Shown piece by piece: positions 18,524-28,593 of a DNA stretch of 64,000 bases. A program made the translations under genes and the position numbers. Each line of letters begins with the position of its first letter. Positions within the stretch are counted from its first letter, which is position 1. The notes below the pieces were generated by a model that ran no database searches, was not told the DNA's origin, and worked only from the letters and a program-made list of their open reading frames with translations. This stretch comes from Thalassotalea sp. 42_200_T64 (GTDB taxonomy: Bacteria > Pseudomonadota > Gammaproteobacteria > Enterobacterales > Alteromonadaceae): contig MABC01000055.1 in the NCBI GenBank assembly GCA_002162925.1, positions 1 through 64,000 of the forward strand, in the 5' to 3' direction.

Positions 18524-20404
18524 ATGAGCAAAATTCCAAACACAGCACAGCTTTACAAAGTGGCTCAACATTTGGTTTTTTGCTGTTTTATTTTCATCAA
18601 TTTAGTGTTTATCAGTTTTTCCGCTATTGCCACTACAGTCAATTCTTATGAAATCGACAAAATAATTACTCAGTCTATTTCGATTCGATCAAGCGATAAA
18701 AAGCAATTTAACGAAAATCTTACTCTTTTACAAAACCATCAATCCTTACTTACAACAGCTCAACAGGAAGAGTTACACTATTTACAAGCCTATAAACTAG
18801 GCATTAAAGGCGATTTTATACAAGCAATAATTCATCATAAAAAAGTGGAACAATCACAAAACATCAATGTACGAGTCAGGAGTTTAAGTTACCAACTCAA
18901 CCTACATTTTTTATTAAATCAATTTGAAAAAAGCAATGCTCAGGTAGACAAGTTATTAACCAATCTGCCTAATGTGACAAAACCGAAGTTAAAATATCAA
19001 GCGTTACGGGTTATCGGTTATTACTATAACCATATAGAAGAGTATCGTTTGGCATTAAATTATTTAAATTTAATTGATGATAAAGGCTTATCTAATTATG
19101 ATAAATGTTTATTGGGACGTGAGAGGACATTATCTTTATTAGGATTAAAACAAATAACGGCCGTTGCTCCAACAGCACTTAGCGCAATTGATTTTTGTTA
19201 TAGTAACAACCACTTCATATCGGCTAATAGTCTGTTATTAGAACAAGCCAGGTATTTAAATCAAGAACAACAATACGCGAAAGCCATTGAGAGTTTGGCC
19301 GCCCAGAAAGAACAAATTTTAGCATCTACATATCCCCCTCATCATCAAATGCTATTTAGCCAACTATCTCGAGCATATTTGGGTCTAAATCAACTCGATT
19401 TGGCTAAAGAATATGGTGAAAAATCGCTCGCCTTGCTTGCCGACGACGCCAATTCAAAATGGGCGCTGCAAACCTATCAAACCTTGGCCAGGATTGCCGA
19501 GCAGCAAGGCAATTCAGAATTAGCGATAACTTATTTACTTAACTATCAAAAAATTATAAAAACGGTTAATTCAATAGAACAGCAAAAAACCTATGCCAGA
19601 GCGCAAATTGAGCACACGGTTTTTAGCAAAGCCAAATATAAAGATAAACTTGCTGCCGACCTTAAAATCATCACCACACAAAGCTTGCAAGCCACGGTCA
19701 AAATTGATGAATATGAACAAGGCTTTAGCAATAATCGAATAATCTTTGCTGCACAACTGGGCATCATATTTTTACTTGGTATCAGCTTGTTATATTTTCG
19801 TCATCTGCAAATTAGTACCTACGACATTAATAAAGTCGACCCTTTAACCGGGCTATATAACCGCCGCCATTTTATCGACTTAGCGGTAAGCACCATAAGC
19901 AGGCAAATTGAGCAAAAGCATGATTTGGCACTTATCGTGGTGAATATTGATGGTTTTAGAGAATTTAATCAAAAGCACGGCATAATTAGCGGCGATCAAT
20001 TATTAGTAGCACTGACAAGGATATTAAAACGTCATGTTGCCAGCCTTGATAATATTGGCCGGATGGGCGCCGATGAATTTGTACTTGTATTGCCGAGAAA
20101 TAATATCGACAGTGCCATGCTTGTCGCCGAAGGTATAAAAAAACAAATCGCTAAATTGGCCAATGCCCTCGGCTTTACTGAGCACTCAATTACGGCCAGT
20201 ATCGGTGTGAGTGATAACAAGCTCAGCGAGTATTCATTAAAATACTTAATGTGTGACACCAGTAAAGCATTGATCAAAGCCAAACAAAATGGTGGCGATC
20301 AAGTGTGTTGTTTTGATAGCTCAATGACTGAACGCGAAAAATTTAAAGTAAAAGACCATGGGTTAAAATATTATTTTGAACAAGCTGAAAACATTCGCTC
20401 CTAA
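18524..20404 (+). CDS. TPR-containing membrane GGDEF-domain protein B, degenerate GADEF motif
   Basis: 626 residues, with the same build as the protein at 14585: signal anchor (about 17-37), helical TPR-like region, membrane segment (about 406-428), then GGDEF domain. The domain opens with a canonical DPLTGLYNRRHF, but the signature near residue 514 is MGADEF. The change of the second glycine to alanine is shared with its paralogue, which suggests an inherited and perhaps regulatory, non-catalytic role. It starts 44 bases after the borosin precursor, so co-transcription is likely. The 3' end overlaps the next gene by 29 bases. Confidence 0.85.
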   Translation: MSKIPNTAQLYKVAQHLVFCCFIFINLVFISFSAIATTVNSYEIDKIITQSISIRSSDKKQFNENLTLLQNHQSLLTTAQQEELHYLQAYKLGIKGDFIQAIIHHKKVEQSQNINVRVRSLSYQLNLHFLLNQFEKSNAQVDKLLTNLPNVTKPKLKYQALRVIGYYYNHIEEYRLALNYLNLIDDKGLSNYDKCLLGRERTLSLLGLKQITAVAPTALSAIDFCYSNNHFISANSLLLEQARYLNQEQQYAKAIESLAAQKEQILASTYPPHHQMLFSQLSRAYLGLNQLDLAKEYGEKSLALLADDANSKWALQTYQTLARIAEQQGNSELAITYLLNYQKIIKTVNSIEQQKTYARAQIEHTVFSKAKYKDKLAADLKIITTQSLQATVKIDEYEQGFSNNRIIFAAQLGIIFLLGISLLYFRHLQISTYDINKVDPLTGLYNRRHFIDLAVSTISRQIEQKHDLALIVVNIDGFREFNQKHGIISGDQLLVALTRILKRHVASLDNIGRMGADEFVLVLPRNNIDSAMLVAEGIKKQIAKLANALGFTEHSITASIGVSDNKLSEYSLKYLMCDTSKALIKAKQNGGDQVCCFDSSMTEREKFKVKDHGLKYYFEQAENIRS

Positions 20405-22178
20405 ACAAGTCGCCAGTGTATTGGCTGCGTTGTTTATTTTATCGATATTGCTGTTTAGTAAAGTCAGCGTTGCCGACCATGAAAGCTTATCTACCGATGA
20501 GGTAATTGCGCGTGCGTTGCAAATAAAAAGTAGGGGCACCGAACAAAGTAATCTGCTCATTAGCGAGTTAAGCAAACGACAAGGCAGTTTGTCGTGGCAA
20601 CAACTTGATCAATACGAATACTTATTGGCTTATCAACAAACCATGCAGGGTAATTACCAGCGGGCGCTGCTCTATCACATCAAAAATATCAGCTCTCCCA
20701 ATGCCAATTTTAAAATAAGGGCATATGGGAATATTATGTTTTTAAACTTATTATTGAGTAATTACCGACTAAGCTCAGACAATTTTCATCCGATATTAAG
20801 CATTTTGCAAAATGAGATATTAGAGGATGAGATGATTTACGATACTTACTATACGCTGGCTTATTTTTTTAATCGGCTAGATGCGCCACAACGAGTCATG
20901 GAACAATTACAAGTCATGGAGTTAATCGACAATGGCCAGCCTACGGCAAGACAAGTTTGCTTAATTAATCATCAAAAAATTAACGCTTTATTTGCGCTTA
21001 AACAAATTCAGGCAAATGATGACTTGATCCGTACAACGCTGGCGCAGTGCCGTATTTTAAACGAGGGCATTGTGGTACAAAAGCTACTGACAATAAAAGC
21101 GCTGATGTTAATGGCAGATAAGGATTATCAACAAGCGAAAAACCTATTATTAGACAGTATTGAGCAAGTAAAATTAAACGCTTATCCGGTCGATATTTTG
21201 AAACACTTCAGCTATCTGGCGGAAGTGTTTTACCAATTAAATGATTTTAACCAAGCAAGCGTATATGCCGACCAGGCATTGGCATATAAAGATGATTATC
21301 CAACCCTGCCAACCACGTTAATGGCACAAAAGGTACATTACAATATTGCCAAAGCGCGGCACAATAGCAAGAATCAACTAGGTTATTTACAAGATAAACT
21401 GGCTACCGAGCACGCTATTGCCCTAAAAGATCGAGAGAAATCATTAGCTCTGTATAAACTTAAATATGAACTAACCGCCTTAGAAATTGAGTTAGAAGAC
21501 TATCAGGCGAGCATTGCCAATGAACAACAACATGAGCAAAGAAAAGTTGAAAACAATACGGTGTTATCACGATTCCTTATTAGCGACCGGGTATTTCAGC
21601 TAATCCTGCTGATTATGATCCTATGGATGATCAGATTGCATTTTATTTATTGGGCGGAAAAGAAAAAAATTCAACACGGTCTGATTTACGATAAAGCCAC
21701 TGGTTCTTTACATAGAAAGCCTTTTTTAGAGCAATGTGCTACTGCGCTTAACCAAGCCAAAGAGCAACAGAAAATCTTAAGTTTAGTGATCATGAATATT
21801 GACAACTTAAGAGAGGTCAATGAATTACAAGGTAATGACAGAACCGATAGATTGATCACCTTAATGATAACTTTGCACAAGCAGTTTTTCCCTGAAGGCA
21901 CTATTTACGGGCGCCTGGGTGGCGACGAGTTTGGCTTTTTGCTTAGCAATACCAATGCCACACAGGCAGTGCGATTAGCAGAAGAATACCGCCTCGACAT
22001 TAACTTTTTAGATACCAAGCAAATTTGTTATCAATTTGATGTAACCGCCAGTTTCGGCGTAAGTGATACTCAGTTAAGTGGTTACAGTGCCATTAAGCTA
22101 CTACAAGAAACGGAACTGGCATTAGTACAGGCGAAAAATGAATACAAAAACTGCACTTGTACTTATATACCAAGTTGA
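20376..22178 (+). CDS. TPR-containing membrane GGDEF-domain protein C, intact GGDEF
   Basis: 600 residues from a TTG start inside the end of the preceding gene, which indicates translational coupling. A signal peptide (about 9-30, ending KVSVADHE) is followed by a helical TPR-like region, a membrane segment (about 405-425) and a GGDEF domain. Here the signature is intact (RLGGDEFGF, near residue 514), although the usual DPLTGLxNR start is degenerate (YDKATGSLHRKP). It is more distant from A and B than they are from each other. If any of the three makes c-di-GMP it is this one. Its stop codon is supplied by a family 2 repeat. Confidence 0.8.
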   Translation: MNKLKTFAPKQVASVLAALFILSILLFSKVSVADHESLSTDEVIARALQIKSRGTEQSNLLISELSKRQGSLSWQQLDQYEYLLAYQQTMQGNYQRALLYHIKNISSPNANFKIRAYGNIMFLNLLLSNYRLSSDNFHPILSILQNEILEDEMIYDTYYTLAYFFNRLDAPQRVMEQLQVMELIDNGQPTARQVCLINHQKINALFALKQIQANDDLIRTTLAQCRILNEGIVVQKLLTIKALMLMADKDYQQAKNLLLDSIEQVKLNAYPVDILKHFSYLAEVFYQLNDFNQASVYADQALAYKDDYPTLPTTLMAQKVHYNIAKARHNSKNQLGYLQDKLATEHAIALKDREKSLALYKLKYELTALEIELEDYQASIANEQQHEQRKVENNTVLSRFLISDRVFQLILLIMILWMIRLHFIYWAEKKKIQHGLIYDKATGSLHRKPFLEQCATALNQAKEQQKILSLVIMNIDNLREVNELQGNDRTDRLITLMITLHKQFFPEGTIYGRLGGDEFGFLLSNTNATQAVRLAEEYRLDINFLDTKQICYQFDVTASFGVSDTQLSGYSAIKLLQETELALVQAKNEYKNCTCTYIPS

Positions 22179-22220
22179 CTAATTATCTGCTCATTTTTAA
22201 TGGTTAAACACTCATAAAGC
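22167..22220. repeat. Repeat family 2 between GGDEF protein C and ruvX
   Basis: ATACCAAGTTGAC...ATCTGCTCATTTTTAATGGTTAA matches the repeats at 11081..11147 and 62471..62540. The stop codons of both converging genes (22178 on plus, 22204 on minus) fall inside it. Confidence 0.65.
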
Positions 22221-22638
22221 TTTCAAGTATGATCACTGCCGACTGACAATCGATGTGATCTTTTTGCAAGTTTTTATAGCCGCCTTGTTCAAACAGTTGT
22301 GCCTTGGCATCGGCAGTGGTTAAACGCTCATCCTGAAAGCCTACAGTAAGACCAAAACGGCCGGACATGCGGTTGCCGAATTTTTTGGCGCGCCTGGTCA
22401 GCTCTTGCTCACTGCCATCCATATTCAACGGTAAACCTACTACCAGTAAATCCGGCTGCCATTCTTTGATAATGTGTTCAATATCCTGCCAATTAGGAAT
22501 ACCGTCTTTGGCTTTGATTGCTTTTAACGGCGAAGCGCTTTGAGTGATTTCCTGACCAACGGCGATGCCGATGTGCTTGGTACCAAAATCAAAACCTAAT
22601 AAGGTACGTTGACCTTGTGGTTTTGCTGATTTTGCCAT
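22204..22638 (-). CDS. ruvX: Putative pre-16S rRNA nuclease / Holliday junction resolvase-like RuvX
   Basis: 144 residues, RNase H-like fold (YqgF). The N-terminal [15 protein letters not shown] with its acidic residue, the [13 protein letters not shown] strand and the ERLTT motif are diagnostic. The role is 5' maturation of 16S rRNA in E. coli. It follows yqgE with a 179-base spacer, in the conserved rsmE-gshB-yqgE-ruvX order. The last codons lie in a repeat. Confidence 0.93.
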   Translation of the reverse strand: MAKSAKPQGQRTLLGFDFGTKHIGIAVGQEITQSASPLKAIKAKDGIPNWQDIEHIIKEWQPDLLVVGLPLNMDGSEQELTRRAKKFGNRMSGRFGLTVGFQDERLTTADAKAQLFEQGGYKNLQKDHIDCQSAVIILESFMSV

Positions 22639-22817
22639 GGATGTTCCCTTTTGCAGTTGTTTTTTAATATTGGCGAAGTTTACAAGATAAGCGTTGAATT
22701 TAGAAGTTCCCTGAACAAGTCAGGAATGACGAAAGTTACGTCTGGGATGATGAACAGTAAGGTCAGAGCTGATGAAACATTACATCAGGCCTGACACTAT
22801 AAAGGAAGGTTTACTTA

Positions 22818-23372
22818 TTAGGCATGGCCGACATCGGTAGATAAATGGCCAAGATCAATACCAATTTTTTCCGCCGCTTTTTGCCACCTGAGTTCAATTG
22901 GAGTATCAAATAAGATCTCTTTATCCACCGGCGTGGTTAACCAGGAATTTTCTTGCAGCTCTTTTTCCAGCTGTCCGGCCCCCCAGCCAGCATAACCTAG
23001 GGTCACTAAATATTGCTCTGGGGCACTGTCGGTGCCAAGTGACTCTAAAATATCTTTGCTGGTGGTGATCATAATATCGTCACCTAAGGCCAGCGAACTT
23101 GACCAGCCATCCTGATTATTGTGCAGCACAAAGCCTCTGTCGGTTGCCACCGGGCCGCCAGAAAGTACACGCTGGCTCAAGCTGCCATCGTCGCTTTTGT
23201 CTGCATCAATTTGGGCCAGCAATTCATTTACGGTAATTCTTACCGGGATATTAATGACCAGTCCCATCGCGCCGTCATCGTTATGCTCACAAATAAGTGT
23301 CACTGTTTTATGAAAATACGAATCTTGTAAATTAGGCATAGCAATGAGTAATTGGTTTTCTAAACTTTCCAT
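22818..23372 (-). CDS. yqgE: UPF0301 protein YqgE (AlgH family)
   Basis: 184 residues from ATG 23372, preceded by GGAGAAAGGT. A TTG twelve bases upstream overlaps that ribosome site and is rejected. The N-terminal NQLLIAMPNLQDSYFHKTV, the CEHNDDGAMGLVIN strand and the later GYAGWGAGQLE motif define UPF0301/AlgH. Molecular function is not firmly known. It sits between gshB and ruvX as in E. coli. Confidence 0.92.
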   Translation of the reverse strand: MESLENQLLIAMPNLQDSYFHKTVTLICEHNDDGAMGLVINIPVRITVNELLAQIDADKSDDGSLSQRVLSGGPVATDRGFVLHNNQDGWSSSLALGDDIMITTSKDILESLGTDSAPEQYLVTLGYAGWGAGQLEKELQENSWLTTPVDKEILFDTPIELRWQKAAEKIGIDLGHLSTDVGHA

Positions 23373-23450
23373 ACCTTTCTCCAAAACGATTAATCAACTT
23401 TGTATTATTATTATAGTAGACCGGCTTAATTGACGGATGATTTTCTGCAA

Positions 23451-24413
23451 TCAAATCGCCTTTATCTTTTCAACCTGCTCTTCTATCGCATCCATCAGTT
23501 TACCACTGATATTAATTGGATAAGCCGCTTCAATCTCGCGAATGCAGGTTGGGCTGGTGACGTTGATTTCAGTCACTTTGTCACCAATCACGTCTAAACC
23601 AACAAAATACAGGCCGCGCTTTTTCAGCTCTGGTGCAATAGTTTCAGCAATTAACCTGTCGCTAGCCGATAATGGTCTTGCCTCGCCTCGGCCACCAGCG
23701 GCTAAATTACCACGAGTTTCCCCTTTTGCCGGGATACGCGCTAAACAATAAGGCATTGGCTCACCATTAACGATTAAGATGCGTTTATCACCATCTACAA
23801 TTTCTGGCATGTATTCTTGCACCATGGCGTACATACCGCCATGGTTAGTCAGGGTTTCAATAATTACGCCAACATTACTCTCATTTGGCCCCATTCTGAA
23901 TATTGACGAGCCGCCCATGCCATCGAGTGGTTTGATGATCACATCGTTATGGGTTTGATGAAACGCTCTAATTTTTTCAGCGGAGCGAGTCACTATGGTT
24001 TTTGGGGTTAAATCGGCAAACCAGGCGGTGAACAGTTTTTCATTACAATCGCGTAAGCTTTGCGGTTTATTGACAATTAATGTGCCCTGCTCTTCGGCGC
24101 GCTCAAGCATGTAGGTTGCATAAATGTATTCGGTATCAAACGGTGGATCTTTGCGCATTAATACCGCGTCAAAACTGGCAACGGCAATGTCGTTAGCATC
24201 TTCAAGTTCATACCATTTGTCGCTATCATCAAAGACGGTAATTTTGGCGGCATTGGCTCTACATTCACCCTGGTCTAAATACAGGTCTTGCATTTCCATG
24301 TAGTAAATTTCATAGCCACGTTTTTGCGCTTCCAGCATCATTGCCATGCTGGAGTCTTTTGCCACTTTTACCGTAGTAATTGGATCCATTACTATGCCAA
24401 GCTTTAATGTCAT
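23451..24413 (-). CDS. gshB: Glutathione synthetase
   Basis: An ATP-grasp ligase that joins gamma-glutamylcysteine and glycine. 320 residues. MTLKLGIVMDPI at the N-terminus, KPLDGMGGSSIFR (ATP-grasp loop) and GLDVIGDKVTEINVTSPT (metal and nucleotide site) are typical. It lies 66 bases downstream of rsmE on the same strand. Confidence 0.95.
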   Translation of the reverse strand: MTLKLGIVMDPITTVKVAKDSSMAMMLEAQKRGYEIYYMEMQDLYLDQGECRANAAKITVFDDSDKWYELEDANDIAVASFDAVLMRKDPPFDTEYIYATYMLERAEEQGTLIVNKPQSLRDCNEKLFTAWFADLTPKTIVTRSAEKIRAFHQTHNDVIIKPLDGMGGSSIFRMGPNESNVGVIIETLTNHGGMYAMVQEYMPEIVDGDKRILIVNGEPMPYCLARIPAKGETRGNLAAGGRGEARPLSASDRLIAETIAPELKKRGLYFVGLDVIGDKVTEINVTSPTCIREIEAAYPINISGKLMDAIEEQVEKIKAI

Positions 24414-24479
24414 GTTTGTTCCTAAATTGTTTCTATTTAAAATTGTTTATCTGCGTTAGTTGCCCGTAGCCCGTAGCTA

Positions 24480-25211
24480 TTAGCCTAAATCGCCAAACTT
24501 ACATTGCAACGCAGTAATGGCCGTTAACGCCGCGGTTTCGGTACGCAGCACTCGTAGTCCTAACAGTACTTCAGTATAGTTGGCATCGCTGGCATCATTT
24601 ATTTCTTGCTCAGATAAGCCGCCTTCCGGGCCAATTAGCAATCTGACTCTATTTGTACTCATCGGTAAGCCCATAATGGAGTGTTCCGCTCGTGGGTGTA
24701 AATTGATCTTTAGCGCTTCGCTTGGCTGATGTAACCATTCAGCTATAGCAACTGGCGCTAATACTTGCGGTACCACCGCCCTACCGCTTTGCTCACAAGC
24801 ACTGATAACAATTTTTTGCCACTGCTGACGTTTTTTCTCTAAGCGCTCGGCATTAAGCTTAACCCCACAACGTTCGGTAAATAAAGGAGTAATGGTGTTC
24901 ACTCCCAGTTCTACCGATTTTTGCAGGGTAAAGTCCATTCTGTCGCCACGCGAAATTCCCTGCCCTAAATGGATATTTAATGGCGATTCATTAGCGATAA
25001 ATTCTTTGCTGGTAATATTTACCCTTGCCTGTTTTTTACTGACCTCAGTTAGTACCGCCTGATAGTCGTGACCATCGCCGTTAAACAAAGTCACTTCATC
25101 ACCTGCTTTTAACCTAAGCACACGCACCACATGACCAAAGGCATCATCGGATAAAGGCGTATTGCTGCCAACATTGAAATCGCCAGTTTGATAAATTCGA
25201 GGGTTGCTCAC
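24480..25211 (-). CDS. rsmE: 16S rRNA (uracil1498-N3)-methyltransferase
   Basis: 243 residues, SPOUT class with an N-terminal PUA-like domain. The C-terminal knot motifs are LLIGPEGGLSEQEI and LGLRVLRTETAALTAI, which form the SAM pocket. QKSVELGVNTITPL and the CEQSGR motif are also family signatures. It is the first gene of the rsmE-gshB-yqgE-ruvX set. Confidence 0.94.
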   Translation of the reverse strand: MSNPRIYQTGDFNVGSNTPLSDDAFGHVVRVLRLKAGDEVTLFNGDGHDYQAVLTEVSKKQARVNITSKEFIANESPLNIHLGQGISRGDRMDFTLQKSVELGVNTITPLFTERCGVKLNAERLEKKRQQWQKIVISACEQSGRAVVPQVLAPVAIAEWLHQPSEALKINLHPRAEHSIMGLPMSTNRVRLLIGPEGGLSEQEINDASDANYTEVLLGLRVLRTETAALTAITALQCKFGDLG

Positions 25212-25316
25212 CGATAAATCTCACGAGAAAATAATTGTTATTGATGCTAACAAGATAGGGGCTAAGGTATTAAAAAACAAGGGGGAATATGATTTTAGTT
25301 TCTGCAGAAACAGCGA

Positions 25317-25335
25317 TGCCAGGACAGGCCTGGCA
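25317..25335 (-). terminator. Short GC-rich hairpin after metK
   Basis: TGCCAGG (25317..25323) pairs with CCTGGCA (25329..25335). It lies 25 bases past the metK stop. No U-run follows, so this is a weak call. Confidence 0.4.
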
Positions 25336-25359
25336 CCGTGGATTTATCGAATTGTGCGT

Positions 25360-26547
25360 TTATAAACCAGCAGCAACTCTAAGCGCTGCGGCTTTGTCGG
25401 TTTTTTCCCAACTAAAGGCGGTAAAGGTATCATCGCCAACCGTCATCTCATAAGGGTCGCGACCAAAGTGACCGTATGCAGCCGTTTGTAGGTACATAGG
25501 GTGCAATAAATCGAGCATTTTAGTGATGCCGTATGGACGTAAGTCGAAGTTGTCACGAATGATAGTAATTAACGTTTCTTCGTCTACTTTACCAGTACCA
25601 AAAGTCTCGATTGAAATCGATGTAGGCTCAGCTACGCCAATGGCGTATGACACTTGAATTTCACAACGGTCAGCAAGACCGGCAGCAACAATATTTTTTG
25701 CGACATAACGGCAAGCATAAGCGGCACTGCGGTCAACCTTTGATGGATCTTTACCAGAAAATGCACCACCACCGTGCCGAGCCATGCCGCCGTAAGTATC
25801 AACGATGATCTTACGACCGGTTAAACCACAGTCACCTACCGGGCCACCAATGACAAAACGACCGGTTGGATTGATAAAGTACTTGGTATCTTCGGTTAAT
25901 AACTCTTCAGGCAAGGTATGCCTGATAATGTTTTCCATTACCGCATTGTGTAAATCTTCCTGAGTAATATCCGGATTGTGTTGGGTAGATAATACCACGG
26001 CATCAATGGCCACCGGCTTATTGTCTTCATAAACAAACGTCACTTGCGATTTTGCATCAGGGCGTAACCAAGGCAATACGCCAGATTTGCGCATCTCGGC
26101 CTGACGTTCCACTAAACGGTGCGAATAGTATAATGGCGCAGGCATCAGTGAAGGGGTTTCATTGGTCGCATAACCAAACATCAATCCTTGGTCACCGGCA
26201 CCCTGATCTTCAGGTTTTGATCTATCAACACCCTGGGCAATTTCAGGAGATTGCTGACCAATTAAGTTCATGATGCCACAAGTTTCACCATCAAAACCGA
26301 CTTCGGATGAGGTATAACCTATGTCTGAAATGACTTTACGAGTGATTTTTTCTAAATCAACCCAGGCTGTGGTGCTTACTTCACCAGAGATAATCGCTAC
26401 CCCGGTTTTCACCATAGTTTCACAAGCAACACGTGAATGCTTGTCTTTGGCAATAATTGCATCGAGAACCGCATCAGAAATTTGATCGGCAATTTTATCC
26501 GGGTGACCTTCAGATACTGATTCTGAAGTAAAGTAATGTTTAGCCAT
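25360..26547 (-). CDS. metK: S-adenosylmethionine synthetase
   Basis: Makes SAM from ATP and methionine. 395 residues, slightly longer than E. coli MetK. Signatures are [20 protein letters not shown] at the N-terminus, [12 protein letters not shown], and [20 protein letters not shown] looked upstream for a SAM riboswitch and recognised none. The 419-base gap upstream holds two large inverted repeats. Confidence 0.97.
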   Translation of the reverse strand: MAKHYFTSESVSEGHPDKIADQISDAVLDAIIAKDKHSRVACETMVKTGVAIISGEVSTTAWVDLEKITRKVISDIGYTSSEVGFDGETCGIMNLIGQQSPEIAQGVDRSKPEDQGAGDQGLMFGYATNETPSLMPAPLYYSHRLVERQAEMRKSGVLPWLRPDAKSQVTFVYEDNKPVAIDAVVLSTQHNPDITQEDLHNAVMENIIRHTLPEELLTEDTKYFINPTGRFVIGGPVGDCGLTGRKIIVDTYGGMARHGGGAFSGKDPSKVDRSAAYACRYVAKNIVAAGLADRCEIQVSYAIGVAEPTSISIETFGTGKVDEETLITIIRDNFDLRPYGITKMLDLLHPMYLQTAAYGHFGRDPYEMTVGDDTFTAFSWEKTDKAAALRVAAGL

Positions 26548-26685
26548 AATGTCTCTTTAATCTTATCTAACTCGATAAATAAACTCTTCTATTCAGCTTG
26601 AAATACTGACAATTTTGTTTATTTATTTTTAATGATGAGGATTCTACCTTGGTTCTTTTTAAAAATCTAGCTATTTACGTCTAGA

Positions 26686-26743
26686 CGTCTAAAACTTTTT
26701 TTTAATTAACGACTACCTCGTTAATTAAAAAAAGTTTTAGACG
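26686..26743. repeat. Long inverted repeat (25-26 base arms) upstream of metK
   Basis: The left arm 26686..26711 and right arm 26719..26743 are complementary except for one extra T; the loop is 7 bases. Arms run CGTCTAAAAC-T-tract-AATTAACG. It is 138 bases before metK and past the end of the aldehyde dehydrogenase. It could be a terminator or a strong mRNA leader structure of metK. Confidence 0.8.
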
Positions 26744-26914
26744 TTAATTTTTCACGCTGTGAAAATAAAGTAACAAGGGTTGCCCCAACTACTTGCCAAT
26801 ATTTTAAATTAGGTTTTAGTGATAGGATTTGATCTAGATTGATTTATTTAGAAATTTCGAATATTTGTTTGCCGGCAGGAGCTTTGACCAATACCAATTA
26901 TAAATAATAAGTTA

Positions 26915-26960
26915 ACTACCGCTCAGTAGCGCGGTAAATTTAGCGCTACTGAACGGTAGT
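26915..26960 (-). terminator. Hairpin just after the ALDH7 gene
   Basis: An 18-base arm ACTACCG-TCAGTAGCGC pairs with its partner with one mismatch, beginning 6 bases past the aldehyde dehydrogenase stop on the minus strand. An A/T-rich stretch follows. This is the probable end of the transcript that starts at the beta-galactosidase. Confidence 0.55.
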
Positions 26961-26966
26961 AAACTT

Positions 26967-28499
26967 CTAGATATCGAATTTGATACCTTGTGCTAATGGT
27001 AATTCAGTTGAGTAGTTAATGGTGTTGGTTTGACGACGCATGTATGCTTTCCAGGCATCAGAGCCCGATTCACGACCACCACCGGTTTCTTTTTCGCCAC
27101 CAAAAGCACCACCAATTTCAGCACCCGATGTGCCAATATTGACGTTGGCAATACCACAGTCTGAGCCCCAGTGAGACAGGAAGTTTTCGGCTTCTCTCAG
27201 ATTATTGGTGAAAATGGCCGACGATAACCCTTGTACCACGTCATTTTGAATGGCAATGGCGTCATCCAAGTCACCGGAGTATTTGATCAAATAGACGATT
27301 GGCGCGAAAGTTTCATCTTGTACCATGTTAAAATGATTTTCCGCTTCTACGATTGCTGGCTTTACGTAACAGCCAGACTCATAACCTTCTCCGCTAAGCA
27401 CTTCACCACCGCAAAGTAACTTGCCACCTTCGCTTTGTACATTGTCGATAGCCTGACTGAACATTGCTACCGCCTGAGTATCAATTAACGGACCTACATG
27501 ATTGCTTTCATCTAATGGCGAGCCAATACGCAAGCCCGGGTAAGCTTTCACCAGAATATCTTTTACTTGTTGATATTTTGACTCATGCACAATCACTCGA
27601 CGAGTGCTGGTACAACGTTGGCCGGCAGTACCAACGGCACCAAAAACAATACCCGGTATGGCGATATTCAAATCGGCATCCTGGCTAACAATAACGGCAT
27701 TGTTGCCACCCAGCTCTAAAATTGATTTACCAAAACGTGCGGCAACGCTAGTACCGGCATGACGACCCACTCGGGTAGAACCGGTTACCGACAATAATGG
27801 CAAGCGTTTATCGTGCAACATGCCTTCACCAATCACATTACCTTCACCAATGACCAGTGAAAATACGCCTTCGGCAATATCGTTGCTGGCTAACACATCT
27901 TTAATGATATTTTGACAGGCAATGGCCGTTAATGGTGTTTTTTCTGAAGGTTTCCAAATAGTCACGTTGCCACAAATTGCCGCGATCATCGCGTTCCATG
28001 CCCAAACCGCCACCGGGAAGTTAAACGCGGAGATCACACCCACAATGCCAAGTGGATGGTATTGATCATACATACGATGTTGTGGACGTTCAGAATGCAA
28101 GGTTTAACCATTAAGCTGACGTGAAAGACCGACGGCAAAATCACAAATATCGATCATTTCCTGAACTTCGCCCAACCCTTCTTGCAACGACTTGCCCATT
28201 TCATAAGCAACCAACTCACCAAGAGGTTGTTTAAAGTCGCGCAGTTTATTACCAATTTGACGTACAATTTCACCACGCAGTGGCGATGGCACTTTACGCC
28301 AGCTCTTATAAGCGCTTTGTGCGGTAGCGACCACATGCTCATAATCCGCCGTTGAACATTGGTACACACTGGCAATGGTTTTACCGTCTACTGGCGATGA
28401 AATATCAAATTGGCCCTGATCTTCGGTATTAAGCCATTGCAATCCTGTAGATGCGCCAAAGTTATGTTGCTTAATGCCTAAAGTTTTTAAAAAGTTCAT
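26967..28499 (-). pseudogene. ALDH7-type alpha-aminoadipate semialdehyde dehydrogenase, interrupted by one TAA
   Basis: 510 codons in one frame, with a TAA at 28104..28106 after QLNG, where homologues have Leu (TTA to TAA is one change). Everything else is intact: catalytic Glu in LELGGN, catalytic Cys in GTAGQRCTSTRR, and the antiquitin signature NVNIGTSGAEIGGAFGGEK with the C-terminal LPLAQGIKF. ALDH7 enzymes oxidise aminoadipate semialdehyde to aminoadipate with NAD+. It lies 94 bases after the kinase-phospholyase gene, which would supply that semialdehyde from hydroxylysine. The saccharopine enzymes at 47-49 kb would supply it from lysine. A real mutation or a sequencing error are both possible. 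Confidence 0.85.
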
Positions 28500-28593
28500 G
28501 AGTGTTCCTAAAGCTGTAATTAATTCTGTAAATGTGGTTATTGGTTTAACTTGAGCTCAAAATAAGTACTGCTTATCCTGAGCTCAGGTTAAC

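Noticed and set aside
22698-22760. REP-like sequence similar to the GIY-YIG flanking palindromes
   Set aside because: There is a loose CCTGA...TCAGG resemblance near GAATGACG but too many mismatches to call it the same repeat.
26548-26966. SAM riboswitch upstream of metK
   Set aside because: The region has two simple inverted repeats but no multi-helix junction or conserved SAM-box segments that I recognise.
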